From Bimuria novae-zelandiae CBS 107.79 (lineage: Eukaryota > Ascomycota > Dothideomycetes > Pleosporales > Didymosphaeriaceae): a DNA stretch of 64,000 nt. The stretch's first letter is position 1; every line of letters starts with the position of its first letter. A model generated the notes under the pieces. The model made no database searches and had not been told where the DNA came from. It saw only the letters and a list, made by a program, of their open reading frames with translations. This document shows, in pieces, positions 11,781 through 22,505 of the stretch. The stretch is taken from positions 823,359 through 887,358 of the forward strand of contig ML976663.1 of assembly GCA_010015655.1 (NCBI GenBank), given 5' to 3'. The translations under genes were made by a program, and so were the position numbers.

Positions 11781-12130
11781 AAGAAATTTAACCTTGGTTT
11801 GGTGGAGATATCGCGTACGGAGGTAAGTGATTGCCGTGTTGATGATGGCGTGTTGAAGCTGGGGGTCTGTGCGCTGACGCTATGACTCAACTAGTACTCG
11901 TACGATCTCTTTCGTAGCTAGCGTTAGTGCACGGATCTTAATCATTCGGATATTTGTTCTACCGTCCAACCTTAAAATCCAACTTCTCGTCTCGGCAGAA
12001 GCTTTTACTTTACTCTCATATCGCATCGCCATCTACAATGTTCAGTGGGACATCTCGGCCTATTATCTTGTCCGCAAGCGCTAGTCTCTCTCATATACTG
12101 TAGCTTGGCAGTCAGTGCACAGCGTCAGTC
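11781..12130. other. Transition into AT-rich block; nothing identified
   Basis: Base composition is normal here and falls sharply after about 12,130. I see no ORF or repeat unit. Confidence 0.4.
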
Positions 12131-12627
12131 AATGCACACCCTACAAATGTAATAGCCTACCTTTAACACGCCGCATATCTACTAATATAGATCTAATTAA
12201 GGTCGTCATTATAGCAATTAAATAAAGAGAACTAAGAGAATATTTCTTATATAATTAAATTATAAAGGACTATAGTATTATATAGACTACGTTAATGTAA
12301 AGGTATTAACGCGTTATATAGACGCGTGTAACTACTAACTTTACGTATTAAAATCTTAGTAAATAAAAAGAATAAGAGCTTCTACGCTATATTAAACGCC
12401 TTACTAAATATAGCCTTCCTCTTATATAGTAAATAATATAAAGCTTTGCCTCTACTATAGCTAAAAAGAAGGTTAGCTTATTATAAGTTAATTACTTTAA
12501 AGGCGCCACGCTAAATCCTTAACATTATAATAAATAATTAGTATTAATAGTAATTACTATAAAGCTAATTTCTTAGCTAAATATTAGCACTACTTTCAGC
12601 TTCTATAGTAAAATATTAGGTAGTATT

Positions 12628-13071
12628 TATTAAGCCCTTCGGGTTAGCTAGTCCTAAAGGAGACTAGGGTTGGTTCTTAGGTAAGAGTACTAGTAAGGTA
12701 AAGAAGGGGTATTAATGACTTACGCGTATTAATAAGGTTGTTAGTATTAAAAGTAGTATACGGTTATAAACGAATTAACCAAAGCTAAAATATAATTTAA
12801 ATAATAGATTAATAACTTAAGCTAAATATAAATATAAAAGGGCTACACTTAGCGTTCCAATATATATAACTAATCCTATAATATCCTATAGTTCTATATT
12901 ATTATAAACGTGGTACATGTGGGATCCTATAGTACAGTTACGTAATTCCAATGTCCTATAATCTTGGCATGTGGGACATCGTGGGACATTACATAATCCT
13001 TAGTAGGGTAATAGCGCCATCTTTTGTTATAAAGTGCCTAATATTATTCTATTAAATTTAAAATTTTAATA
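12628..13071 (-). repeat. 3' LTR of gypsy element (left copy)
   Basis: This aligns over its whole length with 19,122-19,711 once the 142-nt nested insertion and its duplicated 5 nt are removed. In the stretches I compared most closely, differences are almost all C/T or G/A. This copy is the more AT-rich of the two. Confidence 0.85.
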
Positions 13072-14579
13072 TTACCTTTCCTTATTTTTCTATATATTCT
13101 TATGCATTAACTAATGCCCTCTTAAAGTACTATCTATTATTATTTTATTAGAAATTATATAAACGCTATTAGTTAGGTTATAATAGTTACCTATAAGTAC
13201 TATGCGAAAAAGGTCTAGCATATAAAATATTACTCTTAAAAGTTTAGTATAAGAATTATTATAAAAATAATATAGCGAAGTGTAAGCTATTAAAACCTAT
13301 AATTCTTAATTTTTTACGCATTGACTCTGAGGTTAATTATCTAAAGTAATTAGAAGAGACTACTACTATAAAGAGGAAGTAGCTATAGTATTGCTATAAG
13401 CTACTTGTGTAAAAAAGAATTATTTATTAAAGTAAAAGTAATTACTTAAAGATTATAAGAACAAACTATTAGCGGATTTAATATAATTTATTAAGGAGAT
13501 TAAATAGTTAGCAGGTCTTAAGGATCTTAGTTAAGATATTATTTAATTAAAAAGTAGAATAATAGCTAGTACTTTTTTTTATTAGGTAGTCTATCCTCTT
13601 TCTTTTAATCTTAATACACTAGATCCTACAGTTACTAAAGGTGTTACTTTAAGTTCTTAGGTATATTCTAATAGTATTCCTAAACTTTTTATTAATAGTT
13701 TTATAAGTTCCTCTAGTTCCTAAGTGTTTTTACTATATAGGTAACCTTTCTATTTAATAAGATACGTGCGTGGCTAATCCGTGCACTATATTATCTATTT
13801 AACTTTAAATTTATTTTCTTCCTTAGGTTAGTAATAGAAGATTGTCTTTACTAGTGTCTTAAGGTCTATAGATTCTAATTAGTTAATATAGAATACTAAG
13901 TGTATCTTTGCATTTAGTAGTAGTTCTAATTAGTAGTTAACTAGTAATACTTATTTATAAATAAAAAATAGTCTAACCTTAATATAATTCAGTTTTTTGT
14001 GTTTCTTCTTTTAGATTTAAAGATTCTTTATAAGTAAATATACTTTATCCCCATCCTTTAGCTAAGGTGCCGTATTTTAATTTTAGTTTATATAAGAAAT
14101 GTTTTACTATTAAGCTTTCTTAAGGTTTTCTTAAAGTTGTTTATATATATTTTTTTTTTATAGTTTCTGCCATATTAATTGCTTCTTTTGTCCTAAATGC
14201 TGTAAGAAAGACTTAGTTAAAGAAATATAGGTATTTTTCGTAATTTGCATAGAATAGTGTGTATCTAGTTACTACTAACACTTTATTATTATATGCTAGT
14301 TATGCTATAGTTAATTAGAAAATCTAGTTATTCTTCTAGTTATTGCAGTAGATGCGTAGGTACGTTTTAATTATTTAATTTCTACATTCTGTTTGTCTGT
14401 CTATCTGTCGATAATATGCTATAGATAACTTTATTTTTATTCTAATAAGTGCTATAAGCATTATCTAGTAGTTTAAAGTAAAGAGCTTGTTTCTGTTGCT
14501 AATAATTATTTTTAGAATACTATAGTATTGTATAAGTTAGTCTAGGATAAGGAATGCTAGTTCTTTAGCCGTAGTTGTT

Positions 14580-14815
14580 TTTTAATAAGATAGTAATTCT
14601 ACGTATTTAGTAAATTAATAAACGATTACTAAGATAGTATTATATCTTATTTCGTTTAATAGGTCTTTTAACTTAGGTAGTCTAATTATAAATTCTATAG
14701 CGATATCTTCTTATAGTACTGTAGGTATCTAGATTACTTATATCTTTTTATACTTAAGGTGTGTGGCGTGCTTGTTTCGTTAGCAGCTTATATATTTTCT
14801 AATATATTTCGTAAT
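14580..14815 (-). pseudogene. Integrase remnant of the gypsy element
   Basis: Minus-strand translation gives RKYISC, a TAA in place of the Gln of CQRNK, then RNKHATHLKYKK (end of the HHCC zinc finger). It continues with EDIAIEFIIRLPKLKDLL and, after a TAA, FTKYVELLSY, matching the start of the gypsy integrase core. Stops at RIP-type positions show it is inactive. Confidence 0.8.
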
Positions 14816-15133
14816 TACTTCTTTTGTTCCTCTAAATAAGTAATTCCTTTAGATAAGCTCTATTATTTTTCTAACTCTTAGATATCTGTATATAGGATTA
14901 TCGTAGTATTATTATATAATTTTAGTCTATAATTCCTTAGGTACTTCTCATGTGGCAATAAGGAGTTAGTTAAGTTTTACTATAGGTTCTAATAATCCTT
15001 TATTGTTTTATTGTAGAATAGCAGAGTATATCTTAATTTTATCTTTTACTAAGTCACTGCGCCTGCTTATGGCGTTTACTTATCTATTTTTTTCGCCTAG
15101 CGTGTGTATAATTTTAAATTTATACTGTCCAAT

Positions 15134-15419
15134 TGTCGATTCACAGGAAGTAAGAAAAAATAAGTATCTCTCTGCCTTTGGTATCTGGTGTCTTCTCTCT
15201 TCTCTTTGTGTGTGCTTCGATAGCTCTATATACCTCCCTTCCAGTTCTCTTGGATATGAGACAGTATCAGGTTGTGTGGAGGCGAGGGGGTTTTGGTACA
15301 GTATCAGGTTATGTGGAAGTGAAGAGGTACAGGGGTATAATTGGGTTACACATTTCCCGTGGCGCGAAAGGCGAGACAGTGCAGACACCTATAATTTCTG
15401 CCTACCTTATCTGACATGG
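15134..15419 (-). mobile_element. GC-normal insertion (probable solo LTR) inside the RNase H region
   Basis: The RNase H frame is interrupted between KEL (ending at about 15,420) and GQYKFKI (starting at about 15,133). The ~286 nt between has ordinary GC content and many CpG/CpA words, so it is not RIP-mutated. On the minus strand it contains GGTATATAGAGC, a TATA-like box, followed by an A/G-rich leader. Two imperfect 26-nt repeats (15,261-15,286 and 15,298-15,324, core ACAGTATCAGGTT) lie on the far side. This organisation suits a solo LTR inserted after the host element was mutated. Exact ends and target duplication could not be fixed. The 140-codon plus-strand ORF across it (15,003-15,425) mixes LTR and host sequence and is not a gene. 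Confidence 0.55.
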
Positions 15420-16900
15420 TGTTAGTTCTTTCGTGGTTGTGAACTTTAAAAGGTTTTTATAATATATAAAGTTTATAAGTTTTAAATAGCTATGTATATA
15501 GATTTTTCAATACTTAAGTACTTTTATAATCGCGTAGAGTTCTATATTATGTATATTATATCGTAATTTCGCGTTATTCAGTTTATATAAGTAGTAGGCT
15601 ATTAGATACTAATGCCTATTCTAGAATTATTTTATACATGCACCTATAGCGTGGTCGTTAGCGTTAGTTTTAAATTATAAAGGTTTATTATTTCTAAAGT
15701 ACACTAGCACAGGTGGCGTAATGTATATAATTTTTAAGAATTAGAATAACATTCTACACTTTACTATCTATATAAAAGATGTATCCTTTTTTATAAGGTT
15801 AGTAAAAGGTATTATAATTTTAGTGTAGTCTTTAATAAATTATTTATTAAATCTATAAAATATTTAGAATTTTTAAATATCTTTTGTCTTTTTTAGTCGT
15901 AGCTAGTTCTTTATATATTTAATCTTGTCTAAGCTTACTTATATTCCTTTTATACTGATAATATGTCCTAAAATTTCTAGTTTCTATATATAGAATTTGC
16001 ACTTCTTTAGCTTCATCCGTAGGTATGCCTAATCTAGTGCTTTAAGTACTGTCTGTACGTGCGATACGTGATCTGATTCGTTTTCAGAAAAGACAAGGAT
16101 GTCGTCTATATAGACGATAACGAATATGTCTAGATAGTTGCGCAGGACATTATTAATAAGTACTTAAAAAATTGCTAGTGCGTTAGTAGGTCTAAATAAT
16201 ATAATTATATATTTAAATAGTCTATAGCGTACTGTAAACGCTATCTTCTGCTTATTACCTTTCTTAATTTTTATAAGTTAGTATCTATCTTATAAATTTA
16301 TTATTGTAAAAATCTTTGCTCTTAAGAGTTAGTCTTAGAGTTCTAAGATATTTAGTAGTAAGTATTAATTCTTAATTATTATATCGTTAAGTTTTTTATA
16401 ACTTATATAGGGCCTTAGTTATCTATTCTTCTTTAGCATAAATATAAATAGACTAGCTACTAGTGACTTTAAAGGTCTAAAATATCCTTTAGTAACGTTT
16501 ATTTTAATAAATTCTTTTTTTACTAGAGATTTTTTATTATACTATAGTAGTCTAAAGGATGGCGTCTTCCCTTCTTCTAGGTTAATTACATAATCTTAAG
16601 ATTAATATTCTAGAAGGTTAGCTTTTCATTCTTATTTAGTGAACATATAATTCTATGCTCGATAGCATTCTAGAATTTTATAGAGTGTGCCGTCTATCTT
16701 CTTATACTCTATAATCTGGTGGTTCCTGCTAGTGTCTGCTAAGGTAATTTTGTATTTATTAACTTTTAGTCACGTGACTAAGGTGTTTATAGCTCTTTTA
16801 TTTACTATTATGTTTTATTAATACGTAGGTTTAGCTTATAATATATAGTTATATCGTTTAGAAAATAGCGTTCTTTTTTTAATTAATAATAGGGCTATGT
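15420..16900 (-). pseudogene. Reverse transcriptase/RNase H remnant of the gypsy element
   Basis: The catalytic box reads [18 protein letters not shown] at 16,086-16,130. Downstream on the minus strand the thumb region reads KLEILGHIIS, a connection region follows, and then ELYAIIKVLKYW and KNLLKFTTTKEL of RNase H. Multiple in-frame TAG/TAA codons occur, so it cannot encode an enzyme. Confidence 0.85.
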
Positions 16901-19121
16901 TTTCCTAACTAGGGTAGTTTTAAAATTATATTATAATTAGCTTCGTTAATAACGTTAAGGGTAATTAATTCCTAGTTTCTATAGATCTTAAGGTTTATTT
17001 CTATTTTATATTTAATTTTTACTTTGCTAGGCATTAGTTATCTACTGGCGATATAGATAGCCTATAGTATGGCTTTTTTACGTTTATAGAGTCCTGCTCT
17101 ATTAAGTACGTATCGTAAAATATAGTTCTCCTATGCTCCTAATTCTATCATAGCTTTTATTTATATTTTTAAGCTATACTAATAGCTTAATTAATGCTTA
17201 ACTATTTATAGTATTTAATTCTTTAAAGGCGTTTTCCCGCCTAACCTTAGGTCTAAAAATTTCATCTTCTTAATTAGTGTGTCTACTAGGTTAGGGCAAC
17301 TCTCCTTCTTTTCTTCTTTATCCTATAGCTATTACTAAGCCTTATTATAAGATGCTTCACCGTTCGTGGCTGATTTAATCCTTAGAGTTATTAATTCCTT
17401 ACTTAGTTTATTAAATTTTTATTTTTATTTCTAATCTGCGTATTGTGCGCAATTAGGGTGTAAACATATTTACTAGATCTATAATGTACATTATTTATTG
17501 ACTGGTAAGAATAAAGCTTAGTTCTTAGCGTTATTTAGCTGTGGAAAGTATCTTACCTCTTGTTTACCTTAAAGGTAAACATCACAATGCGAGATTAGGC
17601 AATTAAACTATTCCTAGTAGTAATATTATTATTTTAAAGGAAATTATTTATGTTGCGTTGCTTAGTAGTAGATTATATATTAATCCTTTCTGCAGAATTT
17701 CTATTGTAGATTCTTATGCAGTGGATTGCAGTGGTCTAGGTTATACTATTGTTTATATTTTAGATCTTTAACGGGGTAGTTCTTTTCAGTATCTCTTTAG
17801 TAGCGTATATTAGCCTATTCGCAATCGTCTTTACTAATAATATTAGTTTATTTAGAATAATGCGTGGTTAGCGTATATTCTATAGTGGTATATCCGAAGT
17901 CTGCTTTGCGTGGTTAATATGTTTCTAAGAAGTTAAAGGCATTAACAGTCTTCTTCATTTAATTAATTTTGTATAAGTGTAGTATAGGAGATTATTAGAT
18001 TAGCTTAATATTTTTTATATTTAATCCTTTATCTACATCTTTACATAGTTATAAGTTAGGCAAGTCTAGTCGCTCTAAGTCGCTATCTAATATTTTAATA
18101 GAAGGTATTACCTACTATTTTTCATTATCTAGCTTATTAGCGACGATTAGTATATTTAACTATTTAATAATTTTATTCTTAGATCTATAGTTCCTGGCTA
18201 TATAGTCTAGTTTATTATATATAAAGTAGGTACGTGTCTTAGTCCTTCGTAGTTAAGTTCTATTTAAGAGTTATATATAGTTATTACTAGGCTTTTAAGG
18301 GCCTAAGATCTTCCCTAATTCCTATTTTAAGTTATTAAATTGGATACCATTTATTAGCTAGTAGCTGTAAGAGTCGCGTTATTATTATTAAGGCGTCTTT
18401 AGTGGTGTCCTATAGATTATAGGTACTAGTTTTTTAAAACTAGTATTTCTTAGATTCCTACGAAACTCCACTTGTAGCGAAAACTATTCTTTATTAATTC
18501 TAATTAATTCCTTATACAGTTTATTAAGGGTTTAAACTTTTATATTATTACGTAGGATTTCTTCTCGTATCTTATACTTAAGTCCTTACTTATATATAGT
18601 CTTAAGAGATTCTTTTTCTTCCTTAAGCTATATAGCATACTTGCGGAATTTAGCTATATATTTAGCTATAAATCGTTGTTACTTAATTGTCTAGATAGCT
18701 TGTTTAGGTATAATAGTTTTATTAGCGATTCTAAATAGTTATTTAAGGCACTTTTTAAAGTTAAGATAGTCTTTAATAATATTAACTACGTTAGCATGGC
18801 TATTTATGTAGTTCTTATCCTGGTTCTTATGGTCCATGTCTATCTATTTAACTAGTTACAGTTAGATTTATTGTTTAGCTGCTTCTCGCATGTATATTAC
18901 TATAAAGATAACCTTCTTTTTATCTATAAGTTTATTATTTTGTTTAAAGAAGTACAGATCTAATTATAGTAACTATATATTAAGATGTTTATAGTTACTA
19001 TTATATAAATTAGGTTTATACGCCTTACTTTTACTATTCTTTATTAGTAGGACGCTAGTGCTATTAGAAGCTATAAAAGAGGTAGAGATCCTTATAGTAC
19101 TCGTGTTAAGGATGTTTAAGA

Positions 19122-19711
19122 TATTAAGCCCTTTAGGGTAGCTAGTCCTAAAGGAGACTAGGGTTAGTTCTTAAGTAAGAGTATTATAAAGTAAATAAGG
19201 GGTATTAATAGCTTACGCGTATTAATAAGGTTATTAGTATTTGTAATGTCGAAAAAAGTGTTGAGGCAATCGTTGTTTTGATTAAGAAGCTATTCTACGG
19301 AGCTATATACTGTGGATCACGTGAGTTACGTGCACAGGCCGCACGTACGCGGGTGGCCCAAGCTTCTATACTAAACCGTCACAGTATTAAAGGTAGTACG
19401 CAGTTATAAACGAATTAATAAAGGCTAAAGTATAATTTAAATAATAAGTTAATAACTTAGATTAAATATAAGTATAGAAGGGCTATACTTAGCGTTCCTA
19501 TATATATAACTAATCCTATAATATCCTATGGTTCTATATTATCCTAAACGTGGTACATGTGGGATCCTATGGTATAGTCACGTGATCCTAATGTCCCATG
19601 ATCTTGGCATGTAGGACATCGTGGGACATTACATAATCCTTGGTGGGCTAATAGCGCCACCTTTCGTTATAAAGTGCCTAATGTCGTTCCGTTAAACTTA
19701 GGATCCTAATA
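19122..19711 (-). repeat. 5' LTR of gypsy element (right copy), interrupted by a nested insertion
   Basis: This is the partner of the left LTR. It keeps more GC (for example GTCACGTGATCC and TGGTGGGCTAATAGCGCCACC) where the left copy has A or T. The 142-nt insertion at 19,242-19,383 is flanked by GTATT on both sides. Removing the insertion and one GTATT leaves ~443 nt, equal to the left copy. Confidence 0.85.
19242..19383 (-). mobile_element. 142-nt solo LTR-like element with 5-bp target-site duplication (copy 1)
   Basis: The element begins TGTAATGTCG, ends CCGTCACA and is flanked by GTATT at 19,237-19,241 and 19,384-19,388. TGT...ACA ends plus a 5-bp duplication are the hallmarks of LTR-retrotransposon integration. 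On the minus strand it reads TGTGACGGTTTAG... and contains CACAGTATATAGC, a TATA-like box. CpG-rich words (GCACGTACGCGGGTGG) are intact, so it entered after the surrounding LTR was mutated or escaped RIP. A second copy lies at 54,888-55,020. Its shortness suggests a TRIM/SMART-type family, but no full-length element is in this window. Confidence 0.75.
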
Positions 19712-22505
19712 ATTATTTAAGCCTTTAGCTTACGCGTATTACTTAGTATTTTAGCTTTTTAAAGGGTAATTTTTAGTAGAAGTAGCGTTAGCGTATAAAG
19801 CTTAATATTATCCTTTAATATTACTGTCTTTAAGTTATATAGGACTAAGCTAGTACCTTAAAAGCTTACGCAGATATTTTTTTATAATTAATTATTTATA
19901 AGTAGCGTAGAAGGCTAGTAGAAACTCTAGCTTTATAATATAGCTAATAAAGTTACGTATTAGGCTTTTAATTTAGTAGCTATACGCGTGCTTTAACGGC
20001 GAGAAGTAGCTAATATTAAGTAATTATAAAAAGTGTAATAAATATAGTAGTATATAAAAAGTAATAATATTATTCTCTTTATAGAGCTTTTAAAATTTAA
20101 GTAAATTATAGCTCTTATAGCTATTAAGTATAAATAGCTAGCGCGCGCCTACTCTACGCTTTACTATATATTTAATAAAGTACTTTAGCTACTTTACTCT
20201 AAGCTTGTTAATAGTCTAGCTATTATTACTTACTATAAAGACCTAGTTACGCGGTATATTATTATTCTTATACTAGGTAGAAAGGTAATACTAGCTAAGG
20301 AAGATAATAACGGACGGGATTACTTAGCTAGTAGTATTAATTTTATAGATTAATACAGTCTATTTATAATTTACTTAATTAAATAGCTTTTAGCCTGCCG
20401 TGTCTCTCTAAGCCTATAATAATAAGCTAAGCTAATATCTTACCTATTATAAAGCTAGTCTTATTAAAGTTATAGATATTTTTATTATAAATACTATAGG
20501 TAGCCTTCCTGCGTAATATAAGCTCGAACTAAGCCTTAATAGCCTCTAGATATTTATATAGAGCTCTCTACTAATTATATAGTCTATTAAATTATATAGT
20601 AAGGCTATCTATTTACTTAATAAAGTTACGTGGCTACTACTTGCTAACCTGTCTAGCGCCTCGCTTAGCGAATAGCTTATCTGTTATATCTCGCATAGCA
20701 CCTAGCGTGGGCGGAAATCCTCGCAAATCTAGATTAAGTATATGCCTAATAATTATCTCCTTTTCTAACTTAATAAGCTTTTTTAATTTAGGCTAGTAAT
20801 TATATTATATAATAACTCTTACGGGTTAGCGCTAGAGCGTAGTTTTAATAATACTATATATAGTAGTAGCGTATTATTTACTTTAAATCTAATTCTAATT
20901 AATAGCTAAAATAGCGAAGAAAATATCTACCTTATTATAAAGTAATAAAATAAATATTAGTTAAGCTATTATAGTTTATAGGTAACGTGTTATAGAAAGT
21001 TAATGGGGTGCGCCGCTCGCTTGTATGCGCCGCTCGCTTATAAACTACGTTAGTATTAATATAATAAGTAACGACACTAAAGAAGCTGCGCTTACTACCT
21101 TTTATAGTCTAATTATTTAAGCTAACATATACTTTACTACTCACAGTCGCTAATTCTACTTTAATAATAAGAATAAGGTAGTTATAGAGCTATAGTATAA
21201 ATCTTAATATACTATTATAGCTTATCTATAGTACTTAAATTACTATAAGATTACTAAAATATAGTATACGCTAAAAGCTCTTACTCTTAAATTTATATAG
21301 TAAATAGTTATTCTTAATAAGCTATTGTATAGTAGCGAGCTAAAAGTCTTAAATATTAAAATTACTTAGCTTATTAATTATAACTTATAAAATAGATACG
21401 TCCCTCTATATTATATTAAAGATAATTAACTAATTACTTAATAGCTATAGTAGCTCCTTCTCACGCGTAATTAGGCTATAGCTACGCCTTTAATAATCTA
21501 GGTGCTTTACTCTAGAGGTTATATTATTTATTACCTTAATTATGCTACTCGTTAGCGCGTTATAGTAGTAAAAGTAGTACATAATGAAGGTACGCTTAGG
21601 CGTATTAGCTATAATTTATATAAAACTTTATTTTAACGTAACGTAATAGCTATACTTAAAGACCAAGCTCTTCTTATTAATAAAAGTATACTATAGTACT
21701 TAGTGCTAAGCTAGCTACTTTTAATTAATACTATTATAATTATTAATAAAGCACTTATTAAAGCTACCACTATTAATATTATTATTCTTTATAGTTAAAG
21801 CCTTTATAGCTACCTTTAGCGCTAATAATAGCATTAATAACGCCTATAACTTTAGTAACTATACCTTTTATAGCTACTATAAGGTATTTATAACCTAGCT
21901 AATAAGCAGGTCTTTAGCAGGCATAGCTAGCTAGCTAGCTATTTATAATAATAATAATTAAGGTAATAATAGTATAATTAGCTATGTTTTAAGTAGCTTT
22001 ATTAGCTAATTAGTAGTGCTAGCTAGTAGTAAGTTATCTTTAATGACCTGCTAGATACGTACTTTCTAACGCTTACTATTACTTCTACCTTTATTTATTA
22101 CCTTTATAGCGCTATTAGCGCGTACTCTAGCGCGTATGTTACTATTAATAGCGTGTTTAGGGGGCATCTTAGGCAATTAGCAAGCCTATAAGGTAAGTAA
22201 AGATAGTAAAAAGTACGCGATAAGTTAACTGTAATAGCTAAAATACTAATAAAAGTATACGAATAAATAATTAATAATAATAACATAGCGCGTTAAAAGC
22301 ATAATAAAATACCTAATAGATTTAGGCGTAATACTAGTAATAAGTTATAACTAATTAATAACTCTAAATAAGTAAATTTTTATAGTAATATCTACTTGCT
22401 TCTATAGCTAAATAATACTACTAAATTTATTAAATATCCTAGTTAAATCTTTATTTTAGACTTAATTTCCGCCTTAATTTATACGGGAAAGACTTAATTT
22501 ACTTA
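19712..22505. pseudogene. Second RIP-degraded element, family unrecognised
   Basis: Between about 19,985 and 20,360 the plus strand reads as one frame whose only stops are TAA/TAG at plausible Gln positions: VL-stop-RREVANIK, IIALIAIKYK, LARAYSTLYYIFNKVL, YSKLVNSLAIITYYKDLVTR, then ILGRKVILAKEDNNGRDYL. This is the expected look of a RIP-mutated coding sequence. On the minus strand near 22,164 there is a basic start (MPPKHAINSNIRARVRANSA...) with stops after ~40 codons. I cannot assign either to a known transposase or polymerase. The gypsy element may have inserted into this one, as similar AT-rich sequence also lies left of 12,628. Confidence 0.5.
21009..21039 (+). repeat. Two direct copies of a CpG-rich 14-mer
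   Basis: TGCGCCGCTCGCTT occurs at 21,009-21,022 and again at 21,026-21,039, separated by GTA. It stands out against AT-rich surroundings. Confidence 0.7.

Larger units (their letters stand above)
12628..19711 (-). mobile_element. Dead Ty3/gypsy LTR retrotransposon, RIP-mutated, minus strand
   Basis: Two direct repeats of ~443 nt (12,628-13,071 and 19,122-19,711, the latter enlarged by a nested insertion) flank ~6.05 kb. On the minus strand the interior reads, in order, RT (YIDDILVFS at 16,112-16,086), RNase H (ELYAIIKVLKYW, later KNLLKFTTTKEL and GQYKFKIIHTLGEKN), an integrase zinc-binding end (SC-stop-RNKHATHLK) and integrase core (EDIAIEF, FTKYVELL). The order RT-RNaseH-IN defines Ty3/gypsy. 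A purine-rich tract lies on the minus strand just inside the left LTR (13,075-13,095), the expected polypurine position for the 3' LTR. Stop codons fall mainly where Gln or Trp would be. LTR ends read TA...TA, as expected of TG...CA after RIP. No target-site duplication could be resolved. Confidence 0.9.
12130..22505. repeat. RIP-degraded AT-rich block with nested transposable elements
   Basis: Both edges are abrupt. The interior is dominated by TA/AA/TT, with TAG and TAA in place of CAG and CAA codons and very few CpA-containing words, the signature of repeat-induced point mutation. It contains the gypsy element at 12,628-19,711, older RIP-damaged sequence on each side, and two GC-normal islands that escaped mutation (15,134-15,419 and 19,242-19,383). 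No intact gene is present. Such blocks are usually heterochromatic in Pezizomycotina (general knowledge, not seen here). Confidence 0.9.

Noticed and set aside
15003..15425. 140-codon plus-strand ORF in the AT block
   Set aside because: It spans the boundary between the gypsy RNase H remnant and a GC-normal insertion, antisense to the former. It is a chance frame, not a gene.
19242..19383. Interpretation of the 142-nt element as a MITE
   Set aside because: The ends share only a weak inverted TGTRAYG, whereas TGT...ACA plus a 5-bp duplication fits LTR integration better.
22104..22286. 60-codon minus-strand hydrophobic ORF
   Set aside because: Translation of RIP-mutated AT-rich DNA gives Leu/Ile/Tyr-rich frames automatically; no evidence for a gene.
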